From contig WRDA01000082.1 of NCBI GenBank assembly GCA_009783675.1, positions 1-6,416 on the forward strand: a DNA stretch of 6,416 nt, read 5' to 3'. The position numbers and the translations under genes were made by a program. This DNA comes from Symbiobacteriaceae bacterium (GTDB lineage Bacteria > Bacillota > JAAYKD01 > WRDA01). Below, piece by piece: positions 1-6,037 of the stretch. Below the pieces are notes generated by a model. The model was not told where the DNA came from. It saw only the letters and a program-made list of their open reading frames with translations, and ran no database searches. Position 1 is the first letter of the stretch. Every line of letters begins with the position of its first letter.

Positions 1-1099
1 GACGATAGGCGGGGCTCTTAAGTTTCTCGGCGAACTTCGCCTTGCCGCCGCAGATGGCGACATAGTACTTCAGCAAGCCAGCCAGGTCGGGATAGAAGAA
101 CCAGGGGATATACTGGGGTACCAAGACATCCCAGCTTACTCTAGCACCTTTGGAGCGGTACTCTGCGATGATCTCCAGGGTCACGCGAGCACTGGCATCC
201 AGCATCCTCTGTTCGAAAGGTTCGACTCTGAAGCCGGTGCCGAGATGGCTGATATGGACGTGCAGGTCATGCTTTAAGCCGATTTCGATCAGTTCTTTTA
301 CCCCATCGATGGGATAGTTCTCTTTCTCGCTGAGGAAACGCTTACCCCTGGTACGCACATGCGCAGCCAAGATGCCCTGGTAAGGTTTAAGGCAGGCGGC
401 TAACTGGTCAAGCTCCTCATCGGCGGCATAGGATCCCGGAGCATAGTCCAGACCGAAGCTAAGACCCGTTGCACCGGCTTCCATAGCTTCGACGACGAGT
501 TTTTTCATTTCATCAATTTCATCCTGAGTGGCATGTCGCTTAAAATCGAGACCCATGGCGCTCATCCTGATCTGAGCATGGCCAACTTCCAGATACATAT
601 TAGCGCCTATTCCGCTCTTACGCAGGAGGTCGCAGTAATCCCCGAAACTCGTCCAGTCCATCTTCACCCCGAAGCGGTCCTCAAAAGCTGAACGCAGAGA
701 GGCTGTATCCACTGCCGGATAGTTTCCCGGTCCTCTACCGAAGGTCATCAGGGGCATCAAGTCTTCGATGGCCTTGACATCTTCCAACATACCATAGAAG
801 TATTCTCCGGCAGGGGCCATAGTCATGCCACAGTGCCCGGCGAAGACGGTGGTTACTCCCTGTCCAAGCAGGCCTTCCATGTCGGGACATAAAGCAGCGG
901 TGAGATCAGCATGGCTGTGCATATCCCAAAAACCAGGGGTCAGGAGTCTGCCAGTGGCATCGATGACCCTGGATGCCTGCGCCCCAGCCAGATCGCCGAT
1001 CGCGGCGATTCTGCCGTCCCGGATCGCCAGGTCTGCCTTGTATCTGGCAGCACCCGATCCGTCGATAATCTCGCCGTTGAGAATCAAAAGGTCATGCAT
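1..1099 (-). CDS. N-acyl-D-amino-acid deacylase-like amidohydrolase, partial (C-terminus beyond the left edge)
   Basis: This is a metal-dependent amidohydrolase of the D-aminoacylase type, a family that cleaves N-acyl-D-amino acids to a free amino acid and a carboxylate in the cytoplasm. I translated 366 codons leftward from the ATG at 1099-1097; the frame stays open to base 1, so roughly the last quarter is missing (relatives are about 480-540 residues). Visible landmarks are the N-terminal strand region ending in TPGFWDMHSHAD (residues 54-65, metal ligands H61 and H63), QGVTTVFAGHCG (80-91, bridging C90), EVGHAQIRMSAMG (171-183), GATGLSFGLDYAPGSYA (209-225), HVRTRG (247-252) and HISHLG (282-287). 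The family usually has HxRxE and HISHxK at the last two sites, so the E and K appear to be missing here. The start follows a purine-rich but weak ribosome site (AAAGGCGGGAAG, about 1107-1118), 25 bases after the upstream gene's stop, so the two are probably cotranscribed. The fold is secure; the exact substrate is not. Confidence 0.88.
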   Translation of the reverse strand, partial: MHDLLILNGEIIDGSGAARYKADLAIRDGRIAAIGDLAGAQASRVIDATGRLLTPGFWDMHSHADLTAALCPDMEGLLGQGVTTVFAGHCGMTMAPAGEYFYGMLEDVKAIEDLMPLMTFGRGPGNYPAVDTASLRSAFEDRFGVKMDWTSFGDYCDLLRKSGIGANMYLEVGHAQIRMSAMGLDFKRHATQDEIDEMKKLVVEAMEAGATGLSFGLDYAPGSYAADEELDQLAACLKPYQGILAAHVRTRGKRFLSEKENYPIDGVKELIEIGLKHDLHVHISHLGTGFRVEPFEQRMLDASARVTLEIIAEYRSKGARVSWDVLVPQYIPWFFYPDLAGLLKYYVAICGGKAKFAEKLKSPAYR

Positions 1100-1124
1100 C
1101 TTCGTTCTTCCCGCCTTTCGTTTG

Positions 1125-2312
1125 CTATAAGGAAACCAACAACCTCTCCTCATCCCAGACTGCATCCAGATCCAACATACAGGCATGGGCTTTGAGGGCA
1201 GCGATTACCGCCCTGAGTATAGCTTTGGTCGGCTTAACCTGGGGTTCCCACCACCATCCGCTGATGCTCAGGAGACCATCTTTCGCTTGTAGCTGGGTGC
1301 GTGCGATCAGGCGGTCGCCATATAACACCGGTAAAGTGTAGGAGTCGTAGAGACGCTTTTCCACAGGGGTGTAGATTTCCCAGCCATAATTGAAGTCGAA
1401 GAGTTCCCTGATGACGCGCCTGTCCCACATCAGGTTATCCAGAGGTGCTAAGAAGCAGGCCTTTGGCACAGGTGGCCTAACCCCCTTTTCATCCTGCAGC
1501 AGAGGCAGATCCTCACTCAGGCAGTAGTAGGGGGTCCGGAGCCCCTCGATTCTAAGCTCCGCAATCTTGCCCTCTCGCAGGAGATCGCTTTGCGTTTTCT
1601 TCTTAGCTTCGGGGGTAAGGCCGCGAATCGCGTGGAGCCCTATACTTGAGAGCCCAGCCAAAAGTCCGCTGCTACCTATGCGACGGCAGAACATCCAGGC
1701 AAAGAACTCCTCCTCGCTGCCAAAGTAACTGCTGTCGGTGAAGAGTTCACGGTTTTCGGCTGATGCCAGGCCGAAGAAGCGCCTGGGTCCCTCGCGATGA
1801 TGGATCTGCAGACTCCCTGCGGCGTAAAGGAGCATCAGGGCTTCTCTTTCGTCGATATCTTTAAAGTCGGTGGTGGTCAGGGGTCGTTTCTCGGCTTCGA
1901 AACGCCTGATAACAACGTCAAAGGCTTCCTGCGGTGTATCCCGGCGTGAGCGAGGGCGCCAGTTGGTGTCTCCTCGGTTACGCTGCAGGGGCGCCAAGTC
2001 TTCCCGTAAGACGATGCTGGCACAGCGGTCCCAGTGATCCCAGAGGAGACGGTCCTTATAGAGCAGGTCATCCAGCATCCGGGGTTTGAAACCCTGGACT
2101 CTGGCATTGATGGTAATGCAAGGACTGGTTCCCACCAGGTTTACCGGGTCGAACTGAACCATACGTACCCTCTTAAGATAGGTAAGCAAGCCTTCCGGTC
2201 CCTGCAGTGAACGCGGGGGCCACAGAAACTGTCTGCGCAGGAACAGTCTTCGAGCCTGCTGCCGAGAGATGGGCAAGGGTGCTGGCAGGACAGATGAACT
2301 GATACCGATCAT
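1125..2312 (-). CDS. Winged-helix DNA glycosylase homologue, YcaQ/AlkZ family (HTH_42)
   Basis: The 395-residue product matches the YcaQ/AlkX-AlkZ family, monofunctional DNA glycosylases that unhook interstrand crosslinks or remove bulky alkylated bases; E. coli YcaQ is about 410 residues, so this copy is full length. Family landmarks are the N-terminal SRQQARRLFL (16-25), RMVQFDPVN (50-58), the region around LLWDHWDRCASIVLREDL (89-106), PLDNLMWDRR (290-299), YGWEIYTPVEKR (309-320), LPVLYGDRLIARTQLQAK (327-344) and a closing acidic-aromatic tail. Q53-F-D55 fits the catalytic QxD motif of the E. coli YcaQ branch, as opposed to the QxQ of the Streptomyces AlkZ branch. The ATG at 2312-2310 is the first start after an in-frame stop, but its only SD-like bases (AAAGG) abut the codon directly, so initiation may be weak or begin at the TTG of residue 13. 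It is the first gene of the leftward pair and diverges from the transporter operon. Many family members are unstudied, so activity is inferred. Confidence 0.88.
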   Translation of the reverse strand: MIGISSSVLPAPLPISRQQARRLFLRRQFLWPPRSLQGPEGLLTYLKRVRMVQFDPVNLVGTSPCITINARVQGFKPRMLDDLLYKDRLLWDHWDRCASIVLREDLAPLQRNRGDTNWRPRSRRDTPQEAFDVVIRRFEAEKRPLTTTDFKDIDEREALMLLYAAGSLQIHHREGPRRFFGLASAENRELFTDSSYFGSEEEFFAWMFCRRIGSSGLLAGLSSIGLHAIRGLTPEAKKKTQSDLLREGKIAELRIEGLRTPYYCLSEDLPLLQDEKGVRPPVPKACFLAPLDNLMWDRRVIRELFDFNYGWEIYTPVEKRLYDSYTLPVLYGDRLIARTQLQAKDGLLSISGWWWEPQVKPTKAILRAVIAALKAHACMLDLDAVWDEERLLVSL

Positions 2313-2374
2313 CCTTTCGAAGCGATTATTCTTGAGGTCTTCCGTTTACAGAACATGCGCCTAAAGGCGGGCAT

Positions 2375-2408
2375 TATAATCAGGGATTAAGGATACCTCC
2401 TGATTATA
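2375..2408. promoter_or_regulatory. Inverted repeat, candidate operator in the divergent region
   Basis: A perfect 10-base inverted repeat: TATAATCAGG at 2375-2384 and CCTGATTATA at 2399-2408, separated by 14 bases. The right arm and spacer carry GGATACCTCCTGA (2391-2403), which recurs at 5197-5209. Each arm contains a TATAAT box, so a bound protein could cover a -10 element of the leftward genes. There is no T-run after it and it lies upstream of the rightward promoter, so an operator is more likely than a terminator. The regulator is unknown. Confidence 0.45.
2391..2403 (+). repeat. Copy 1 of 13-base intergenic repeat GGATACCTCCTGA
   Basis: This exactly matches the bases at 5197-5209 and lies in the divergent control region. 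A TCAGG at 2380-2384 precedes it as the partner arm of the inverted repeat. Confidence 0.6.
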
Positions 2409-2448
2409 GCTCTAATTGCCTAAATTAAGCGGGAAGCATCCAAATCCC

Positions 2449-2477
2449 TTTGCATCAGGGCATATTTAGGTTATAAT
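2449..2477 (+). promoter_or_regulatory. Sigma-70/sigma-A type promoter for the transporter operon
   Basis: TTTGCA (2449-2454, four of six matches to TTGACA) and a perfect TATAAT (2472-2477) are separated by exactly 17 bases. Transcription would begin near 2484, giving a leader of about 58 bases before the binding-protein ATG at 2542. No extended -10 TG is present. Confidence 0.65.
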
Positions 2478-2524
2478 AATATATCGTATAAACCGATGCC
2501 AATACTCATCAGGATAACCATGCC

Positions 2525-2531
2525 AAGGAGG
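2525..2531 (+). promoter_or_regulatory. Ribosome binding site deciding the binding-protein start
   Basis: AAGGAGG lies 10 bases before the ATG at 2542. It is the only strong site near the 5' end, and it supports this start even though it produces an unusually long signal peptide. Confidence 0.7.
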
Positions 2532-2541
2532 ATCTCTGTTC

Positions 2542-4155
2542 ATGCTTTCCAGCTCTGTCGCAGCATCTGCCATTCCAACCTCTTTGCTAAGAGTAATAAA
2601 CAATGTACATAAAGCCAGGCTCTTCTGCGCTCTGGTTATCGTAATTGCTCTCCTGGGAGCTTGTACTCCCCAGAGCCCCTCGGTCCTGCCATCTTCCCAG
2701 CCCTCGTCGGCTTCATCGACTGTCGCCACGGTCAGTCAGCCAAAGAAAGCTGTGGTCGGTATCCCCCAGGATCTGGACAGTTTGGATCCCCATCTCTCGA
2801 CGGCTACTGGCACCCAGGAAGTGATGTTTAACATCTTTACGGGCTTGGTGAATACCGATGTCCGCGGAGCCATAGTTCCCGAGCTGGCCGAGAGCTGGAC
2901 GATTTCCGAGGATCAGCTGACCTACACTTTCATCCTGCGCCAGGGAGCAGTCTTTCATAACGGAGATCCGGTAAGGCCTCAGGATGTGGTCTACAGCTAT
3001 CAACGACTGCGTGGCCAAACCGGGGAGCATGATTCCCGTCTCAGCTCGGCTCTGGACGCCGTAGGAGAGATCAGCTTCACTCTGCCCAATGTCGTTAGTC
3101 TGCATCTGACCAGGGTTGACTCTTCCCTGCTTGGCAAGCTGCTGCTGCCGATCATTCCCGAGGGGTCGGGACCAGAGCAGAAGGATCACCCTATAGGAGC
3201 AGGCCCTTTCAGCTTCCTCTCATACACCCCGGGAGTAGGCATCAGGATGGTGAAGCATCAGGGGTATTATCTACCGGGACAGCCTTACCTCGATGAAGTG
3301 GTATTTCGCATCTGCTTAGACAGCAATGCCGCCTTCCTGGCCCTTCAGAATGGGGAGATAGACATCCTCAATGTAACCAAGGAGCAGCGCGACGTGCTGC
3401 TGAACCGTGCCGGGATCGAAGTCCTGGCTACTCCACAGAATATGCCCCAGCTGATGGCCTTCAACCTCGGTTACGAACCCTTCGCGGATATCAGGGTGCG
3501 GCAAGCGGTTAATCATGCCATCAATAAGGATCTGATAATCCAGATGCTGGCTCCCGGATCCCAGAAGCTTGGTACCAACTTCTGCGAGGTCATGGAGTTT
3601 TACGCCGCCAGGGGTTTGGAAGATACCTATCCCTATGACCCCCAGAAAGCCAGGGAGCTTCTGGAGGAAGCCGGTTACAGCAATCTCAGTTTTACCCTGC
3701 GCGTGCCATCGGAATATATCTTCCATCTGGAAACGGCACAGCTAATTCAGATGCAGTTGAATCAGGTCGGGGTGCATATGACCATCGATCCCATCCCCTT
3801 CGATACCTGGTTGGATCAGGTTTACACCGGCTTCAACCATCAGGCGACACTGATCGGACTCACCGGTAAGCTGGATCCCGATGCTATTTTGGGACGTTTC
3901 GCCTCGAATCATCGCAACAACTTCATGCAGTATCATAACCCTGAGGTGGATGAACTACTGCAGATGGGCAGGGGGACGGCTATCGAAGCAGAGCGGGCGC
4001 CCTACTATAAGGAGATCCAGACCATTCTGGCAGAAGAGGTACCAGCGGTCTTCATCATGGATATCACCCTCTACCGCGCGGTAAACAGCCGCCTAACAGG
4101 CTTGCTCACCTATCCCATAGGCTATATCGATATGAAAACGGTGGATTTGCGGTGA
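2542..4155 (+). CDS. ABC importer substrate-binding lipoprotein, family 5 (peptide/nickel type)
   Basis: This 537-residue extracytoplasmic binding protein captures the substrate outside the membrane and delivers it to the two permeases encoded next. A lipoprotein signal is visible: basic residues at K24 and R26, a hydrophobic stretch from about 27 to 39, then LLGAC with C41 as the lipidated residue. A Ser/Pro/Gln-rich linker (about 42-66) follows. The family 5 core runs from about residue 70 to the end, with GIPQDLDSLDPHLS (73-86), VPELAESWTISEDQLTYTFILRQGAVFHNGDPV (112-144), DVVYSYQRL (148-156), PIGAGPF (217-223), ADIRVRQAVNHAINKDLI (315-332) and YDPQKARELLEEAGY (365-379). Family members usually have 500-600 residues. 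The N-region before the basic residues is long (about 23 residues), which is odd for a lipoprotein; no better start with a ribosome site was found. The stop overlaps the next start. The ligand cannot be told from sequence: di- or oligopeptides, N-acyl amino acids, nickel chelates and sugars are all known for this family. Confidence 0.95.
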   Translation: MLSSSVAASAIPTSLLRVINNVHKARLFCALVIVIALLGACTPQSPSVLPSSQPSSASSTVATVSQPKKAVVGIPQDLDSLDPHLSTATGTQEVMFNIFTGLVNTDVRGAIVPELAESWTISEDQLTYTFILRQGAVFHNGDPVRPQDVVYSYQRLRGQTGEHDSRLSSALDAVGEISFTLPNVVSLHLTRVDSSLLGKLLLPIIPEGSGPEQKDHPIGAGPFSFLSYTPGVGIRMVKHQGYYLPGQPYLDEVVFRICLDSNAAFLALQNGEIDILNVTKEQRDVLLNRAGIEVLATPQNMPQLMAFNLGYEPFADIRVRQAVNHAINKDLIIQMLAPGSQKLGTNFCEVMEFYAARGLEDTYPYDPQKARELLEEAGYSNLSFTLRVPSEYIFHLETAQLIQMQLNQVGVHMTIDPIPFDTWLDQVYTGFNHQATLIGLTGKLDPDAILGRFASNHRNNFMQYHNPEVDELLQMGRGTAIEAERAPYYKEIQTILAEEVPAVFIMDITLYRAVNSRLTGLLTYPIGYIDMKTVDLR

Positions 4156-5138
4156 TCTCTCTGCGCTCCCTCTGGTCGAGACTGCTCTCGGCGCTGCTGA
4201 CTCTCTTCGTCGTCTCCCTGATCATCTTCGTAATCTTCCAGATCATCCCCGGGGATGCAGTCCTGTCTCGTCTGGGGCTGGATGCCGATCCCGCTCTGGA
4301 GGCGCTGCTCAGAGAGGAGCTGCATCTGAATGTACCACCCTGGCAACGCTATCTTCTTTGGTTGAGCGGGTTATTTCAGGGGGATCTGGGGAACTCACTG
4401 CGTTTCAGTCGGCCGGTGAGTGCCATGATTAAGGACAGCCTGCCCAACACCGTGGCTCTGGCGACATTCTCCTTCGTCGAGGTGCTTGCTCTGGGGCTGC
4501 CTCTGGGCTTATGGCTCTATACCGCCGAACAGGAGAGCGGGCGAGCATCCTTCCTCCGCTTCTGGCGGCGCCTGGCAGGCACTCTGCTGACCGTGATGGT
4601 GCAATTACTCCTGGCAATCCCGGTCTTCGCCCTGGCTATCATCCTGATGTTGGTCTTCGGCATCTGGTTACAATTGCTGCCGATCAGCGGCTATGTGGCC
4701 TATAACGTAAACTTTCCCCTCTTCCTGCGCTCTCTGATCCTGCCAAGCCTGGCCATTTCCCTGCCTTCCGTGGCCATGGTGGTGCGCTATCTCCTGACCT
4801 CTCTGCGGGAGCAGGGTAACCAGACCTATGCCCGCACCGCCAGGAGCAAGGGGCTTAGCGAGGAGCAGACTCTTAAACGGCATCTCCTGCGTAACGCTTT
4901 GATCCCCGTGCTGACAATCCTCGGTGTTATTCTCATCAACACTCTGGGCGGCTCCATCGTCGTGGAGGCCGCCTTTGGCATTCCCGGTATCGGCCAGCTG
5001 CTGAACACGGCGATTCGTGGCCGTGATCTCCCCCTGGTGCAGGGAGTTTCCTTTTATATAGCCCTGGTCGTCACCATGGGCTACCTGCTCTTAGACCTGC
5101 TCTATCTGGTCGTCGATCCGCGTATGAAAAGGGAATAA
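4152..5138 (+). CDS. ABC importer permease, DppB/OppB type
   Basis: This 328-residue inner-membrane protein forms half of the translocation channel of the importer. Six membrane segments can be placed roughly at residues 11-31, 99-122, 142-175, 189-215, 250-270 and 296-321. Hallmarks are an N-terminal helix ending in IIPGD (31-35), GDLGNSL (77-83) in the first external loop, the cytoplasmic EAA-type loop YARTARSKGLSEEQTLKRHLLRNALIP (226-252) that contacts the ATPase, FGIPGIGQLL (275-284) and the C-terminal DLLYLVVDPRMK (315-326). Length matches the family. The start is GTG, inside the sequence GTGA that also holds the stop of the binding protein, so the two genes overlap by 4 bases and are probably translationally coupled; GGTGGA at 4140-4145 is the only SD-like run. 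A 92-base gap with stem-loops follows, which is long for this pair of subunits. Confidence 0.95.
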   Translation: MISLRSLWSRLLSALLTLFVVSLIIFVIFQIIPGDAVLSRLGLDADPALEALLREELHLNVPPWQRYLLWLSGLFQGDLGNSLRFSRPVSAMIKDSLPNTVALATFSFVEVLALGLPLGLWLYTAEQESGRASFLRFWRRLAGTLLTVMVQLLLAIPVFALAIILMLVFGIWLQLLPISGYVAYNVNFPLFLRSLILPSLAISLPSVAMVVRYLLTSLREQGNQTYARTARSKGLSEEQTLKRHLLRNALIPVLTILGVILINTLGGSIVVEAAFGIPGIGQLLNTAIRGRDLPLVQGVSFYIALVVTMGYLLLDLLYLVVDPRMKRE

Positions 5139-5144
5139 AACTAG

Positions 5145-5166
5145 AAGGGGGTACGCATACCCCCTT
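5145..5166 (+). other. Strong GC-rich stem-loop between the permease genes
   Basis: AAGGGGGTA (5145-5153) and TACCCCCTT (5158-5166) form a perfect 9-base-pair stem with the 4-base loop CGCA, starting 6 bases after the first permease stop. The bases that follow (GAATGGGC) hold no T-run, so it is not a standard intrinsic terminator for rightward transcripts. It could protect the upstream mRNA from 3' exonucleases or cause partial termination, thereby lowering expression of downstream genes. Confidence 0.6.
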
Positions 5167-5187
5167 GAATGGGCTACCCAGGGGTCC

Positions 5188-5225
5188 TCAGGAGTTGGAT
5201 ACCTCCTGACACCTCAGAGAGGAGG
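5188..5225 (+). promoter_or_regulatory. Inverted repeat overlapping a possible ribosome-site switch before the second permease
   Basis: TCAGGAG (5188-5194) and CTCCTGA (5203-5209) form a 7-base-pair stem with an 8-base loop. The right arm includes CCTCCT (5202-5207), which could instead pair with AGGAGG (5220-5225), the ribosome binding site 5 bases before the ATG at 5231. The two pairings exclude each other, so the leader could in principle expose or hide the ribosome site. CCTC (5212-5215) with GAGG (5219-5222) is a further competing small hairpin. GGATACCTCCTGA at 5197-5209 also occurs at 2391-2403, so a DNA-binding site is an alternative reading. Confidence 0.4.
5197..5209 (+). repeat. 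Copy 2 of 13-base intergenic repeat GGATACCTCCTGA
   Basis: This exactly matches the bases at 2391-2403 and lies between the permease genes. A TCAGG at 5188-5192 precedes it, 2 bases nearer than in copy 1. Confidence 0.6.
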
Positions 5226-5230
5226 ATCGT

Positions 5231-6025
5231 ATGTCACGCCGAAACCCCAGTCTGATACTGGGCCTGACTCTCCTTGGCCTGCTAAGCCTCCTGCTGATCA
5301 GTGGCTTCTTCGTCGATGATGATAGTGCTTATATGAATGTCGCTGGCCAGTTTGAACCGCCCTCTTTGAAGCATTGGTTAGGAACCGACAAGCTCGGGCG
5401 GGACAACTATGCCAGGATAGCCATCGGTGCTCGCAGTTCCTTAAGCATTGGCGCCTGTTCGGTCCTCATCGGTGGTGCGTTAGGCAGCGCTCTGGGTATC
5501 GTTGCCGCCTGGTACGGGGGTTGGCTGGATCTGCTATTGGCGCGTCTCCTCGACGCCTTAAAGGCCATCCCGAATCTGTTATTAGCCCTGATGATCGTCA
5601 CTATCTTCGGTAGTGAACTGCCGGTGATGATCGCCACCATCTCCCTATTGGCGATCCCTCTCTATGCCCGCATGGCTCGGGCAGCTACCCTGAAACTGAA
5701 GACAGAGGATTTTATCCAATGGACTCGCCTCATCGGCATCGGTATCCCGCGCATCCTCCTGCGGCATGTCCTGCCAAATATCACGGGACCCCTGCTGGTT
5801 ACCGCCTCTTTAGGTTTCGCCGGAGCGGTGCTTACTGAGGCCAGTCTCTCCTATCTGGGTCTGGGAGTGCCTCCCCCGATCCCCAGTTGGGGTCGCATGC
5901 TCTCCGAAGCTCCGCTCTTCAACGCTCCCTGGCTGGCTCTCAGCAATGTGGTGGTCCTGACTCTGCTGGTACTCGGCTTTAACCTTCTGGGAGATGGCCT
6001 GCAGCAGATGCTGGACGACAGATAA
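5231..6025 (+). CDS. ABC importer permease, DppC/OppC type
   Basis: This 264-residue inner-membrane protein is the second channel subunit, pairing with the DppB-type permease. It has a short cytoplasmic N-terminus and a first membrane segment at about 7-27, then the family signature LGTDKLGRDNYARIAIGAR (50-68), in which GTDxxGRD is diagnostic of DppC/OppC/NikC. Further membrane segments lie at about 70-95, 113-147, 185-205 and 234-255. The ATPase-contact loop spans about 145-183 and ends in GIGIPRILLRHVLPN (169-183); the usual EAA triplet is replaced by QWT (163-165), while the following G169 is kept. LTEASLSYLGLGVPPPIPSWGRML (201-224) is another family hallmark. The protein is a little shorter than typical members (about 280-300), mainly at the N-terminus. 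Its ATG has a strong ribosome site, AGGAGG at 5220-5225, spaced 5 bases, which may be hidden by pairing with upstream bases. The next gene follows after 12 bases. Confidence 0.95.
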   Translation: MSRRNPSLILGLTLLGLLSLLLISGFFVDDDSAYMNVAGQFEPPSLKHWLGTDKLGRDNYARIAIGARSSLSIGACSVLIGGALGSALGIVAAWYGGWLDLLLARLLDALKAIPNLLLALMIVTIFGSELPVMIATISLLAIPLYARMARAATLKLKTEDFIQWTRLIGIGIPRILLRHVLPNITGPLLVTASLGFAGAVLTEASLSYLGLGVPPPIPSWGRMLSEAPLFNAPWLALSNVVVLTLLVLGFNLLGDGLQQMLDDR

Positions 6026-6037
6026 GGGTAAATACCT

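Larger units (their letters stand above)
2313..2541. promoter_or_regulatory. Divergent intergenic control region
   Basis: This 229-base gap separates the leftward glycosylase-deacylase pair from the rightward transporter operon. It is AT-richer than the flanking genes. It holds a rightward sigma-70-like promoter (2449-2477), the binding-protein ribosome site (2525-2531) and a long inverted repeat (2375-2408) whose arms carry TATAAT-like boxes. The leftward -10 candidates are TATAAT read on the minus strand at 2408-2403 and at 2378-2373; neither has a convincing -35 at normal spacing. No RNA gene or conserved riboswitch core was recognised. Confidence 0.6.

Noticed and set aside
825..1195. Two overlapping rightward open frames opposite the deacylase
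   Set aside because: They are antisense to a gene with clear family motifs, lack recognisable domains, and have low-complexity, arginine- and proline-rich products typical of shadow frames.
2375..2408. Intrinsic terminator or riboswitch in the divergent region
   Set aside because: There is no T-run on either side, it lies upstream of the rightward promoter, and no known aptamer core is visible, so an operator is the better reading.
2713..3936. Several leftward open frames opposite the binding-protein gene (2713-3189, 3316-3726, 3742-3936)
   Set aside because: The forward frame matches the family 5 binding-protein pattern from end to end; the reverse frames show no domain or ribosome site.
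4429..5008. Open frames on both strands within the first permease gene
   Set aside because: The 328-residue permease frame is continuous with all family hallmarks; the others are shadows of its codon bias.
5145..5166. Intrinsic terminator after the first permease
   Set aside because: The stem is strong, but the following bases are GAATGGGC with no T-run, and the operon clearly continues.
6026..6037. Third copy of the 13-base element near GGTAAATACC
   Set aside because: Only ATACCT is shared; the small GGTA/TACC palindrome is too short to be significant.
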